A stretch of DNA of 64,000 bases from Laspinema sp963821735 (lineage in GTDB: Bacteria > Cyanobacteriota > Cyanobacteriia > Cyanobacteriales > Laspinemataceae), in contig CAWGFK010000055.1 in the NCBI GenBank assembly GCA_963821735.1, positions 806,001 through 870,000 on the forward strand. The letters are read 5' to 3'. The position numbers and the translations under genes are program-made. A model generated the notes under the pieces. It saw only the letters and a program-made list of their open reading frames with translations, made no database searches and had not been told where the DNA came from. Shown here one piece after another: positions 17,999-26,516 of this stretch (the stretch's first letter is position 1; every line of letters starts with the position of its first letter).

Positions 17999-18282
17999 GT
18001 TTGTAGTAAAGTTTGTAGTAACGAGTTCAATCGTTATCCGATGTTCAATGTCACGAAGGGCTGTTGCTTGTTAAGTATTAGAGTCAACAGAAAACAAAAG
18101 CGAGGGTCTAAACCCCCGCCCGTTGTTGCTAGTACAATCTCTTCATGAAGACGAACCGGAACCCGATCGCCCATCGTCATACCCAACTCAATTTACAGAC
18201 AATTTTATTTAAACCACACCGGAACCCGACCGTCTGTTGTCACCGAAAACGGTGGAAAACGCCCCTTTTATTCTGAATTTTT

Positions 18283-18999
18283 TCAGGCGGTATTTCTCCA
18301 ACTTTCGGACAGTGAAGTAAAGGCGGTGAAAACGTCCCAGTTTAGAATATCTTGCAATAAGGATTGATAACCTGTTACATTGGGATGGAGACCATCATCG
18401 CATAAATGGGCTTGCCTCCAGGCTTCACCGCGATCGCGCCATAACTCAAATAAGTCTAAATAAGGAATTTGTCTGTTTTCGCACCCTTGTCTAGTGACTT
18501 CTTTGTAGCGATATTGGTCGGCATGGTTAAAATAAAGGCAATCCGAAAAAGGCATCTGAGTCTCATTCACGGGGACCATGCCGACGAAAAAGACGGGACA
18601 GAGGGCTTGGGCACAATCCAGAAGTTGGGCAATCTCTGTGGTAAAGGTGTTAAAGTCAGTGAAATTGCGTCCATTGGGACGTCCCAGGCGGGCCGAATCA
18701 TTGACTCCAACGGAGAGAATGATGGCATCGGGGAGGCGATTTTTCAGTTCTCCGCGATAGCGAAACTCGTTTTCGAGTCGTTCCAAGACTTGACAAACGC
18801 GATCGCCTCGAACGCCAAGATTGTACAGGACATGACCCGCGCTTGAGGGCAGCATCCACTCCCGTCTGAGTCGTTCGACCCAACCCCCTCCCACAGGATC
18901 GCCAAATCCATAAACGAGACTGTCTCCAAGGGCTACTATTTTTAGAGGATGCACGGTGGCGCGATAAGAACGGTTAGAAGATGCTGCTAAAACTTGCAT
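18283..18999 (-). CDS. GDSL/SGNH-family esterase or lipase
   Basis: About 238 residues with the four SGNH blocks: block I IVALGDSLVYGFGD (nucleophile Ser), block II Gly in NLGVRGDRV, block III Asn in LSVGVNDSARLG, and block V DGLHPNVTGYQ (Asp/His). There is no signal peptide, so a cytoplasmic esterase, thioesterase or deacetylase is likely; the substrate is unknown. ATG 18999 follows GAGG at fair spacing and is preferred to the upstream GTG at 19035. It is divergent from rpoZ. Confidence 0.9.
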   Translation of the reverse strand: MQVLAASSNRSYRATVHPLKIVALGDSLVYGFGDPVGGGWVERLRREWMLPSSAGHVLYNLGVRGDRVCQVLERLENEFRYRGELKNRLPDAIILSVGVNDSARLGRPNGRNFTDFNTFTTEIAQLLDCAQALCPVFFVGMVPVNETQMPFSDCLYFNHADQYRYKEVTRQGCENRQIPYLDLFELWRDRGEAWRQAHLCDDGLHPNVTGYQSLLQDILNWDVFTAFTSLSESWRNTA

Positions 19000-19094
19000 A
19001 GCGGATGGGACCTCGTACTTATAAAATCTTAACACATCGATAACAATCTACATCATTGGCTAAAATTACCATAATTACCTAAAGGTACAGAATC

Positions 19095-19415
19095 ATGAAT
19101 AGTGGATCGGGCAATCCAGAAAAAAGTAAGCGTTCTAGCTTCAGTACAGACAAAATCGAAAGTTTTTCCCGGCGAGCATTGTTTGCCCCCCACAAACGGG
19201 CGACCATTGATACGGAACACCTAATGCGCCGCGCTGAGGACCTGGTGAGTGCTGCCTCAAATCGCTATCGGATTACCGTCCAAGTCGCGAATCGTGCCAA
19301 GCGTCGCCGCTATGAAGATTTCGACAGCATGGAAGAACCGACAATGAAACCCGTGATTCGGGCGATCGTCGAAATGTCCGATGAACTGGCGCAACCGGAA
19401 ATCATCGGCGATTAA
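19095..19415 (+). CDS. rpoZ: DNA-directed RNA polymerase omega subunit
   Basis: The C-terminal two-thirds match cyanobacterial omega: LMRRAEDLVSAASNRYRITVQVANRAKRRRYEDFDS, then a short acidic tail. The first 40 residues (Ser/Lys-rich, SRRALFAPHKR) are an extension beyond the usual ~75-80 aa cyanobacterial protein, but no closer ATG exists before the conserved block except the internal Met44. It assists assembly of the core polymerase. It begins a plus-strand series with two hypothetical genes and tRNA-Pro. Confidence 0.9.
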   Translation: MNSGSGNPEKSKRSSFSTDKIESFSRRALFAPHKRATIDTEHLMRRAEDLVSAASNRYRITVQVANRAKRRRYEDFDSMEEPTMKPVIRAIVEMSDELAQPEIIGD

Positions 19416-19462
19416 TTAACGCTTTGGAGGGGAAATTGGGTTCTGTGGCAGGAAGACAAAAG

Positions 19463-20095
19463 ATGATGCAACCGCAGCGCAAAAGGTCAGCGATCGCCTG
19501 GGTGTTGATTGGGTTAACTTTAGGTCTATCTTTAGGAATCCCTCCCCAGGGGGATTTACCTGAAATTTCACCCAGGGCCTTCGCCCAAGAGGTTTCACCC
19601 CCTCAACGCCGACAACGGTTAGACCCCCGGCAACTGTGGCGGCAAGTCTATGAACGCCTACCCGATTTCCCCTTAGCAAATAATTACATCAGCATCGAGA
19701 CTGGAGAGGTGGACCCGGATAACACCCTGGCGAGTCGGTTGATTTCCTATCACCTCTATGTCAAAAATCGTCTGCCGATGTTTCGTCTGGATTGGAAGCT
19801 GACCCTAGCAGACTATCTGGGGGTTCTGGAGGAACTCGACGAGACTGCCTATCCCGGGAATGGGGTCTTGCAAGAGAATCCAATGGCAGGCGATCGCGAA
19901 ATCCTCTCCCAACTCAACCGCCAACAACGGGATGAGTTAATTGAGGTTCTCGTCACCCTGTTTAATCCCAACTACTACAACATCCAAGGGCCAACCCCAG
20001 GGACAACTCCCGAGGCAACTCCCGCATCCCCGAACACTCCCGCAGGACCTCCGCCTTTGCCGGAATCCGGGGATGCAGATTTATTGAGATTGTAG
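19463..20095 (+). CDS. Exported hypothetical protein
   Basis: About 210 residues. A basic N-terminus and a hydrophobic core (SAIAWVLIGLTLGLSLGI) ending near AFAQEVS look like a secretory signal. The mature part has a well-conserved-looking globular block (YERLPDFPLANNYIS...NRLPMFRLDWKLTLADYLG) and a Pro/Thr-rich disordered tail. ATG 19463 follows GGAAG; the longest frame starts at a TTG. It follows rpoZ closely and precedes the DUF1818-like gene. Function unknown. Confidence 0.75.
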   Translation: MMQPQRKRSAIAWVLIGLTLGLSLGIPPQGDLPEISPRAFAQEVSPPQRRQRLDPRQLWRQVYERLPDFPLANNYISIETGEVDPDNTLASRLISYHLYVKNRLPMFRLDWKLTLADYLGVLEELDETAYPGNGVLQENPMAGDREILSQLNRQQRDELIEVLVTLFNPNYYNIQGPTPGTTPEATPASPNTPAGPPPLPESGDADLLRL

Positions 20096-20110
20096 AGGGT
20101 GCGTGGGTTG

Positions 20111-20500
20111 ATGTCTCCTGAAACGGTTCCTAACGCAGAACGACGGATTAAAAGTGGTGCCGGATGGCGGATCGGATGGGACCCTCAAGGGGAACTCTAT
20201 CAGGGTTTAGTGGGGGGCGATGATTGGGCGATCGAACTCACCGAGGGCGAGTTCAATGACTTTTGCCGATTATTGGCACAATTGGCAACGACGATGACGC
20301 AAATGGCATCGGAGTTGATGGACTCGGAACGGATCGCCTGTGAAGCGGAAAGCGATGTTTTGTGGATGGAGGTAGAAGGCTATCCCCATGCCTACCTTCT
20401 TCATGTTATCCTCAGTACAGGACGGCGCTGTGAATTCAGTTGGCCTGCGGAAGCAGTCCCCGGACTGGTCGAGGCGGCAAGGGTGTTAAAAATTTTTTAA
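20111..20500 (+). CDS. DUF1818-like small cyanobacterial protein
   Basis: About 129 residues, soluble, with typical features of this cyanobacterial family: GAGWRIGWDPQGELYQGLVGGDDWAIELTEGEF, a helix of Leu/Met-rich sequence, and a C-terminal strand-rich part (GRRCEFSWPAEAVPGLVEA). The family has no assigned role. It starts 16 bp after the exported protein (GTG at 20099 is an alternative), so the two are probably co-transcribed. Confidence 0.75.
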   Translation: MSPETVPNAERRIKSGAGWRIGWDPQGELYQGLVGGDDWAIELTEGEFNDFCRLLAQLATTMTQMASELMDSERIACEAESDVLWMEVEGYPHAYLLHVILSTGRRCEFSWPAEAVPGLVEAARVLKIF

Positions 20501-20550
20501 TTTCCCTCTTGCGTCCATAAAAAGTTCATGCTAAGATAGTAAAGCGTCGT

Positions 20551-20624
<74 letters not shown>

Positions 20625-20675
20625 CTTGAGACCTCTAAAACCGAGTTCTGGTTTTAGAAAATCAACAGCATAAAA

Positions 20676-20720
20676 AGAACGTCGAGTTTTCTACAAAGTA
20701 GAGATTCGGCGTTCTTTTTT
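20676..20720 (+). terminator. Intrinsic terminator after tRNA-Pro
   Basis: AGAACGTCGAG pairs imperfectly with TTCGGCGTTCT, and the loop contains a nested TCTAC/GTAGA stem; it is followed by TTTTTTT. It lies 50 bp after the tRNA and should end its transcript. Confidence 0.75.
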
Positions 20721-21121
20721 TGGGCAATAGCCCACCCATCTCAGAGCAAAGAGAAAAACTGGGAATTCCCAAGATGAAGGTACAGAGAATGAACTTAACG
20801 ATGATAGGATAGTCGCTTGCCCATTTTGAACCGCGTTCGGAATTCCCAGCAATTTCTGGATGTTAGGTTATTCCCAGCTTATCCTTGGGGAGTAATCTGG
20901 GCTTCTATCTAAAGCGGTGAATTCTTGTTAACTTGCCTGGTAAGGATTAATACATATTAAAATAAAAAACGCTCAACATCGAGCCGATGATTCAGGCAGT
21001 TTTTCGTAAAATAGTTTAGAATTTTCGGGCGCTTTCTTTGAGAGAGAATTGCCCAAAAAGCACAAGTTTTTTATCTAACTGATTCCTTGATTTTTAATTC
21101 CAGGATAAACCCCTGAATGGG
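20721..21121. other. Intergenic stretch, nothing recognised
   Basis: About 400 bp of moderately AT-rich sequence between the tRNA terminator and the next gene on the minus strand. No ORF of plausible composition, no repeat family member and no terminator was seen. Confidence 0.4.
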
Positions 21122-21394
21122 TTAGATAGTATTCCCACCAAATTTATCTCCCCCACGGGTTAAATCTTCCTTTTCTTGTTTAAGATGATTCCACAGCCGC
21201 TTGATTTCCTGACAACTTTCAAATCGGGAAAGTTCTCCTTTCATTTCTAATTCTCGGATAACCGAAACTTTTTGGCCAAACTCTCGTAAATTAGCGTGAC
21301 CCACCATCAGTTCGGGAAGAAAGTTAGACTTGGAAAACCGATGGCTGGATTCAGCACAGGGCAAGTTTTCTCGATGTTCAGGGGTTCTACTCAT
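21122..21394 (-). CDS. Small conserved cyanobacterial protein
   Basis: A 90-residue soluble helical protein beginning MSRTPEHRENLPCAESSHRF, with LPELMVGHANLREFGQKVSVI and a C-terminal charged helix (YQEIKxLWxxLK-like: CQEIKRLWNHLKQEKEDL). This pattern recalls a widespread small cyanobacterial family of unknown function (possibly DUF7219), but I cannot confirm that. It stands alone with long gaps either side. Confidence 0.65.
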   Translation of the reverse strand: MSRTPEHRENLPCAESSHRFSKSNFLPELMVGHANLREFGQKVSVIRELEMKGELSRFESCQEIKRLWNHLKQEKEDLTRGGDKFGGNTI

Positions 21395-21970
21395 AACGTC
21401 CTTCAGAGGTTAAATGAGGGGGTGATCAGAGGCTGAAATTGATCGGGTTTAGAATGAATTGAGTTTGGGCAGTTGAGGCGATCGCGCCGCTTGAGCAACG
21501 CAACAGTGTCTCGGCAAACGAGGAGTTTCTACCTGGGGTAATGACATGGAACCTCGGCTATCTAACGGCGTTAATTGTGGCGAGTAGGAACAAGCCGAAC
21601 GATTTTTCATCATAAATAAACAGAAGAGATAAATAAAGAGAAAGGATTGGAAGGGCCAGATAAAACCCAAAAAATTAAGCTTAAAAAAGCCGGATCCCAT
21701 CGTTAGAGAAATTTATGGGTCCGCTTTTGGTTTTTCATATTCCTAAACTATCCTGTTTTAGGGGAGTCCTTGTTCTACCGAAAGGATGGATTTATTGTAA
21801 CGTTGCATTGTAAGAACAAATACAGCCAGCCCGGGATTACTTTTACGGCAAGACTCCACTGAATGAACCGCAGAGGGTGCAAAATCAGGGGAAATGGCTC
21901 AACCCTTTACCGAACAAGGGGAAATAGGGGTAGATTCTGACATCCCGATCGGGCGGGGACCATCGGGGAT

Positions 21971-22290
21971 TAGCCCTGTCAAGGGGGTAAATTTAATCAC
22001 GAAAAATCGCTGTTTCTGGTAGGGGTTTGGTCACCAAACCCTCTTCTGCCCTAATGTTAGGAGTTTGGTCAGATTCTCTTTTTGGGGCGATCGCATTACA
22101 TCCCTTGAGGGTTTGGAGACCAAACCCCTACATCCCTGGAGGGTTTGGAGACCAAACCCCTACAATACCCTTGAGGGTTTGGAGACCAAACCCCTACAAA
22201 TACACCTTGAGGGTTTGGAGACCAAACCCCTACAAATACACCTTGAGGGTTTGGAGACCAAACCCCTACAAATACACCTTGACAGGGCTA
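21971..22290. mobile_element. MITE-like element, copy 3 (320 bp), perfect 12-bp target duplication
   Basis: The left end is TAGCCCTGTCAAGGGGGTAA and the right end is ACACCTTGACAGGGCTA. It is bounded on both sides by the identical 12-mer ACCATCGGGGAT (21959-21970 and 22291-22302), which is direct evidence of insertion. The core is one TTTGGTCACCAAACC palindrome followed by five tandem GAGGGTTTGGAGACCAAACCCCTAC units. The perfect duplication marks it as recent. No coding capacity. Confidence 0.85.
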
Positions 22291-22402
22291 ACCATCGGGG
22301 ATGGAGAGAGCAAAACGAGGGAATACTAGGCCCTTTGAGATCCGGAAGCTTCTGAACACCATAAAATAGGAAAGAGAAATACGACGGGAGGTTAGCGCGA
22401 AG

Positions 22403-23605
22403 ATGGTCAGGGAAATTTGGCAAAGCCTGAGAGGGTTATTGGGAGAAGAACGCAGCAGTCCAGAACTCCAAGAACCCGAAGGATCGGAGCCGATCCTGCC
22501 GCCGCTGGAAGATGAGGATTATGAATTGCTCTTTACCCAGATTGTGGAAGGGTTGCGCCTGGGTTGGGACCGCGATCGCGTCGAAGAATTTTTAGGGGCG
22601 CTCAGTTGGCGTGGGGATCTGCACCTGTGGGCGGATTGGTTGCGACGCTTTGGCGATCGCCTCCAAGGGCAGGAAAATCCCAACCCCGAATGGGGGGTGC
22701 GTCTCGTCCAGTTGGGACGCCTAGGCTGTGGAGAATTCAGCCAAGTGGCCCTGAACATCGGGACCGGATTAATGCAGCGCCAAATGCCTGCGCCTGTGCC
22801 ACCACCAGCGGCCCCCACTCCGCCCCAAGATGCCCAAGGTTGGTTTGGGGAAGGAAATACCAAACTGAATGCGGGAGATTGGTCCGGGGCGATCGCCGCC
22901 TATCGCGAAGCGGTGAAACTCAAACCCGATTATTTGGAGGGCTGGAGTAATTTGGGGGCGGTGCTGTTTTATTCTCAACAGTATGCCGAAGCCTTGGAAG
23001 TGTTCGATCGCGCCTTGGCCCTGCAAAGTGAAAATGCCAGTTTATGGTTTAATCGCGGCTTTACTCTTTCTTTATTAAATCGTCCCTCCGAGGCGATCGA
23101 TGCGTATGAAAAAGCCCTGCAACTTCAGCCGGATTTGGTAGTCGCATGGCAAAATCGCGGGGTTGATTTGATGCATTTGGAACAGCATCAAGAAGCAGTT
23201 CGCTGTTTTGAGCAGGCGATTCAACTCAAGCCCGATTTTGGCGAAGCCTGGAATAGTCGCGGGAATGCGTTATTCAAATTAACCCGCTATGAAGATGCGG
23301 TGACCAGTTACGATCGCGCGATAGAATTGCAAAGCGATCGGGCTGAAGCTTGGTTTAATCGCGGATTAGCTTTGGCAGCAAATAGCCAACCCGAAGAGGC
23401 GATCGCTTCCTTTGATCGGGTGATTTCTCTGCAACCCAATAACTTTGAAGCCTGGGTGAATCGAGGGTTAACCTTGATGAGCAGCCAACGATTTTTAGAG
23501 GCGATCGCCTCCTTTGATCGGGCGATCGAAATCAATCCCAGCGACCCTCATGCAGTCGCCTATCGAAAACAAGCCCAGGACCTACTCGAACAAACGGCAT
23601 CTTAA
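22403..23605 (+). CDS. Tetratricopeptide repeat (TPR) protein
   Basis: The 400-residue protein has a unique acidic N-terminal region (about 1-130), a short Pro-rich linker (PAPVPPPAAPTPP), then seven consecutive TPR units from about residue 148 to the end. Repeats follow the A-x-x-x-F/Y-x-x-A/P pattern, e.g. AWQNRGVDLMHLEQHQEAV and AWNSRGNALFKLTRYEDAV. No signal peptide or enzyme domain is visible; a protein-scaffold role is the family expectation. It is very HIP1-rich, so it is native rather than recently acquired. Confidence 0.9.
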   Translation: MVREIWQSLRGLLGEERSSPELQEPEGSEPILPPLEDEDYELLFTQIVEGLRLGWDRDRVEEFLGALSWRGDLHLWADWLRRFGDRLQGQENPNPEWGVRLVQLGRLGCGEFSQVALNIGTGLMQRQMPAPVPPPAAPTPPQDAQGWFGEGNTKLNAGDWSGAIAAYREAVKLKPDYLEGWSNLGAVLFYSQQYAEALEVFDRALALQSENASLWFNRGFTLSLLNRPSEAIDAYEKALQLQPDLVVAWQNRGVDLMHLEQHQEAVRCFEQAIQLKPDFGEAWNSRGNALFKLTRYEDAVTSYDRAIELQSDRAEAWFNRGLALAANSQPEEAIASFDRVISLQPNNFEAWVNRGLTLMSSQRFLEAIASFDRAIEINPSDPHAVAYRKQAQDLLEQTAS

Positions 23606-23844
23606 CCCGAGGTTGAAGGAGGCAAAAGGAGGCGATTAGCTGATTTTTCCCCGCCTCCGGTGATACATCTTTCTTCAAAACCATCCAGGGACGACTGCGG
23701 GCGATAAATTTTCTCAATTACTTTAACTTTTCGGACCTTCATAATGACAAGCATTGATAAAACCTATCTTAGTTTCTTGCATTGTTAGTCCATTAAGCGG
23801 TAAGAATAAGACATCAATCTCATCCAGAAAAAAAGGATTTTATC

Positions 23845-24051
23845 ATGACTATTTGGGTAAACGAACAAGTCGATCCATCGGGACTGGTTTATGCTTGTAT
23901 TGCCTGCTGCGATGAAACCCAAGCACAATCCTGTCACGACTCCTTTCTAAAAAACCTCTCCGACGAACAAAAAACCAGAGGTTGGACTGTCAAAATGCGA
24001 ACAGTAGACTCCTGGGAGGAAGTCCCGGTGAGTGCCTTGAAATTGGCATAA
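23845..24051 (+). CDS. Small Cys-containing hypothetical protein
   Basis: A 68-residue soluble protein, MTIWVNEQVDPSGLVYACIACCDETQAQSC..., with four Cys in its first half (CIACC, SC) and a C-terminal WTVKMRTVDSWEEVPVSAL. It looks like a conserved small cyanobacterial family, but I cannot name a domain. Its upstream AAAGGATTTTATC gives a reasonable ribosome site. Metal or redox use of the Cys is only a possibility. Confidence 0.65.
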   Translation: MTIWVNEQVDPSGLVYACIACCDETQAQSCHDSFLKNLSDEQKTRGWTVKMRTVDSWEEVPVSALKLA

Positions 24052-24084
24052 CGGACAGGGGAGGATGGGGAGGATGGGGAATGG

Positions 24085-24597
24085 GGGAGATGGGGAGGCT
24101 GTTCAACATCACGACTAAAGTAATTTCTCCCCTGTTTGTAGTAACGACTTCAGTCGTTTCCGCGTTACTTGGCTAAAGCCAAGTAACGCACCCATCTGCG
24201 GATCCTCCAGTTCCGAAACAGGCGCTTAAGCCTAGCCCTGTCAAGGTGGTCAATGGAATCCCGCCTCATCCGGTTTTCTTGTAGGGGCGTATTGCATACG
24301 CCCTCAATATCCGTCAATGGAATCCCGCCTCATCCGGTTTTCTTGTAGGGGCGTATTGCATACGCCCTCAATATCCGTCAATGGAATCCCGCCTCATCCG
24401 GTTTTCTTGTAGGGGCGTATTGCATACATGAGAGAGAGGGCGTATGCAATACGCCCCTACAAATACACCTTGACAGGGTTAGCGCTTAAGCCCCTTATTG
24501 TGCGGATCACGGCTTTAGGGAAGAAACGACTGAAGTTGTTACTACGAACTGGGGAGTACGACTGAAGTCGTGATGTTGAACAGCCTTCCCATCTCCC
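24085..24597. repeat. Large imperfect palindrome hosting a nested element
   Basis: 32-bp arms at 24085-24116 (GGGAGATGGGGAGGCTGTTC...) and 24566-24597 are inverted copies with one mismatch. Just inside them are opposite-facing copies of the GTAGTAACGACTTCAGTCGTT repeat, then an inner palindrome GCGTTACTTGGCT/AGCCAAGTAACGC (left). MITE copy 4 sits at the centre. It fills the gap between two genes and has no ORF. Confidence 0.65.
24233..24481. mobile_element. MITE-like element, copy 4 (249 bp), 11-bp target duplication
   Basis: Ends TAGCCCTGTCAAGG and CCTTGACAGGGTTA are bounded by identical GCGCTTAAGCC copies (24222-24232 and 24482-24492). The core is a 64-bp unit beginning TCAATGGAATCCCGCC and containing GTAGGGGCGTATTGCATACG, repeated almost three times (about 24250, 24314, 24378) and closed by the inverted module. 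It is nested in the larger palindrome at 24085-24597, so it inserted later. Confidence 0.82.
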
Positions 24598-24613
24598 TCA
24601 TCCTCTCGCATCC

Positions 24614-25726
24614 CTACTCCCAAATCGGCGGTTGCTTACGAATACGAGGTAATTTCAACTGAAGAGGACTGAGGATTTGGTTGAGGCGGCGCAATTGTTC
24701 CGTGGTTCCCATGCAGATCAGGGTATCTCCTACCATTAGAACGGTATCGGCGGTGGGGCCACCGATGAGATGTCCATCAGCGCGGCGAATGGCGAGGACC
24801 AGTGCACCGGAGTGCGATCGCAGTTTGGCATCGTGCAAACTGTCTCCGACTAAGGGACAACTCTCGGCATCAATCAAAAACTCTTCTAAATAAAAGGTGC
24901 GATCGGCCCCCGCAATAATCCCATCCACAAAATCCATCACCTGGGGTCGCAATGCTGCTGCTGCCATCCGTCTCCCCCCAGTAATATAAGGAGAAACCAC
25001 CGCATCGGCACCACTGCGCTGTAATTTTTGCACCGCTTCCTCACTATTGGCGCGGGAAATAGCTCGAATTTGCGGGTTTAATGTTTTGGCAGAAATTAAG
25101 GTATAGAGATTTTCCGCATCCGATGGCATCGCCGTCACCAAACAGACTGCCCGTTCAATTCCCACCTCTAGTAAGGTGGCATCCACCGTGGCATCCCCTT
25201 GAATGGCAATATACCCCAGTTGTTGCGCCTGTTGAATTACCTCAGCATTCGCGTCAATCACCAAAAAGGGAATGTTTTCGGCATTGAACTCAGAGGCAAT
25301 CTGCCGACCCGTGCGACCAAATCCACAAATGATGTAATGTTCAGTTAATGTTTCTATCAAGCGTCGCTGTCTTCTACTTTTGAGTTCATCTTGGAAATAT
25401 CCTTCAATAATAGCGTCTGTAAAGCGGTTGACGATATAGCCGATGCTCACCAATCCCATTGCAATCAAGGAAATGGTAAATAAGCGCCCGCGATCGCCGA
25501 GGGGGTGAATTTCCATAAATCCCACGGTAGAGAGGGTAATCGCCGTCATATAGGCGCTATCGACCCATCGCCATCCCTCCACCAGTCGATACCAGAGGAT
25601 CCCGATTAACAAGACGAACACGAGGGCGACTACACCCCCAATTAATTCTTGGCGAATTCGTCGGTATTTTTGATTGATTTCGTTGCTGAACTGAATAAGT
25701 TGCTTTGACTTCACAGAACTAACCAC
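24614..25726 (-). CDS. Two-TM potassium channel with RCK (TrkA-N/TrkA-C) domains
   Basis: This 370-residue protein has a cytoplasmic head and two helices (about 30-50 and 80-105) flanking the pore loop AITLSTVGFMEIHP. An RCK N domain follows (HYIICGFGRTGRQIASEFN, Rossmann GxGxxG) and then a TrkA-C domain (about 280-360). The filter reads TVGF with Met-Glu after it instead of TVGYGD, a variant that could alter selectivity. It starts with GTG. It is divergent from a TrkA-like gene, and an antiporter lies beyond, so it belongs to an ion-homeostasis cluster. Confidence 0.9.
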   Translation of the reverse strand: MVSSVKSKQLIQFSNEINQKYRRIRQELIGGVVALVFVLLIGILWYRLVEGWRWVDSAYMTAITLSTVGFMEIHPLGDRGRLFTISLIAMGLVSIGYIVNRFTDAIIEGYFQDELKSRRQRRLIETLTEHYIICGFGRTGRQIASEFNAENIPFLVIDANAEVIQQAQQLGYIAIQGDATVDATLLEVGIERAVCLVTAMPSDAENLYTLISAKTLNPQIRAISRANSEEAVQKLQRSGADAVVSPYITGGRRMAAAALRPQVMDFVDGIIAGADRTFYLEEFLIDAESCPLVGDSLHDAKLRSHSGALVLAIRRADGHLIGGPTADTVLMVGDTLICMGTTEQLRRLNQILSPLQLKLPRIRKQPPIWE

Positions 25727-25838
25727 ATTTTTTATAACTAAAGTCGGATAAAGTTACGAGCGAGATTGTGCATTGACAATAGGGGAAAATCCTGCTCATG
25801 CTAAAGATGAATCACATTAAAACTAGGGGGATAGACTG

Positions 25839-26516
25839 ATGTACATTATTATTGGGGGCGCAGGGTTACTGGGACTCAATTTAGCGGAAAGATTGACAGA
25901 ACTCGGACATACGATCGCCCTGATAGATGTTGATCCAATGGCCTGTCATTATGCTCGGGAACAACTCGGGGTAATGGCCTTTGAAGGCAGTACGGTGAGT
26001 ACGGAGTTGCTCTTAGAAGCGGGGATTCGCAAGGCAGATGCCGTGGCGGCGATGTTGCGGAATGATGCTTTGAATTTAGCGATGGTTGCCTTGGCTAAAT
26101 ATTATGGGGTTTCAGAAATTCTAGTGCGAATGCGCCATCGGGATTTTGAACAACCCTATCGGATTGCGGGGGCTACCCATATTATCAGTACGGTAGAATT
26201 GGCGGTGACGACGATGGCGAATGCGATCGAGTATCCGGAAGTGGAATCGATGATGCATTTTGAACAAGGGCAAATTGAAGTGCTCAAACTCTCGATTCCG
26301 GATAATTCCCAGGCGATCGGGCGCAGTTTGGCGGAGATTGCCCGAGACCCCCGCTTTCCTCAAGGGTCTCTGATTATTGGTTATCAACCTTATCCCCATA
26401 GTGATTTAGTCATTCCCAACGGGAGTACGGTAATTGAATTGCACTCGACTATTCTGATTGTCACCAAACAAAATTGTCTCCACAAAATGATTGATTTCAT
26501 GAAAGGGCCTGTTTAA
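25839..26516 (+). CDS. TrkA/KtrA-like RCK domain protein
   Basis: A 225-residue soluble protein with an RCK N domain (MYIIIGGAGLLGLNLAERL, a GxGxxG-type nucleotide loop with Ala in place of the second Gly; acidic IDVDP end of strand 2) and a TrkA-C domain (about 140-220, VLKLSIPDNSQAIGRSL). These proteins gate K+ uptake systems by binding NAD(H) or ATP/ADP. No Trk/Ktr membrane subunit is in this window, so its partner is elsewhere or is the adjacent channel. Its stop overlaps that of the convergent antiporter by 4 bp. Confidence 0.9.
   Translation: MYIIIGGAGLLGLNLAERLTELGHTIALIDVDPMACHYAREQLGVMAFEGSTVSTELLLEAGIRKADAVAAMLRNDALNLAMVALAKYYGVSEILVRMRHRDFEQPYRIAGATHIISTVELAVTTMANAIEYPEVESMMHFEQGQIEVLKLSIPDNSQAIGRSLAEIARDPRFPQGSLIIGYQPYPHSDLVIPNGSTVIELHSTILIVTKQNCLHKMIDFMKGPV

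Noticed and set aside
21449..21700. 83-aa minus-strand ORF
   Set aside because: The first 30 residues are from an AT-rich stretch and the rest is low-information; no ribosome site before either Met. Not called.
22110..22290. Tandem repeat array that could be taken for a CRISPR
   Set aside because: Units abut with constant short linkers rather than variable 30-40 bp spacers, and no cas genes are nearby. It is the core of a MITE-like element.
22027..22355. Two ORFs reading EGLETKPLQ / VWRPNPYKY repeats
   Set aside because: Both are frames through the amplified MITE core; the peptide repeat is only a by-product of the DNA repeat.
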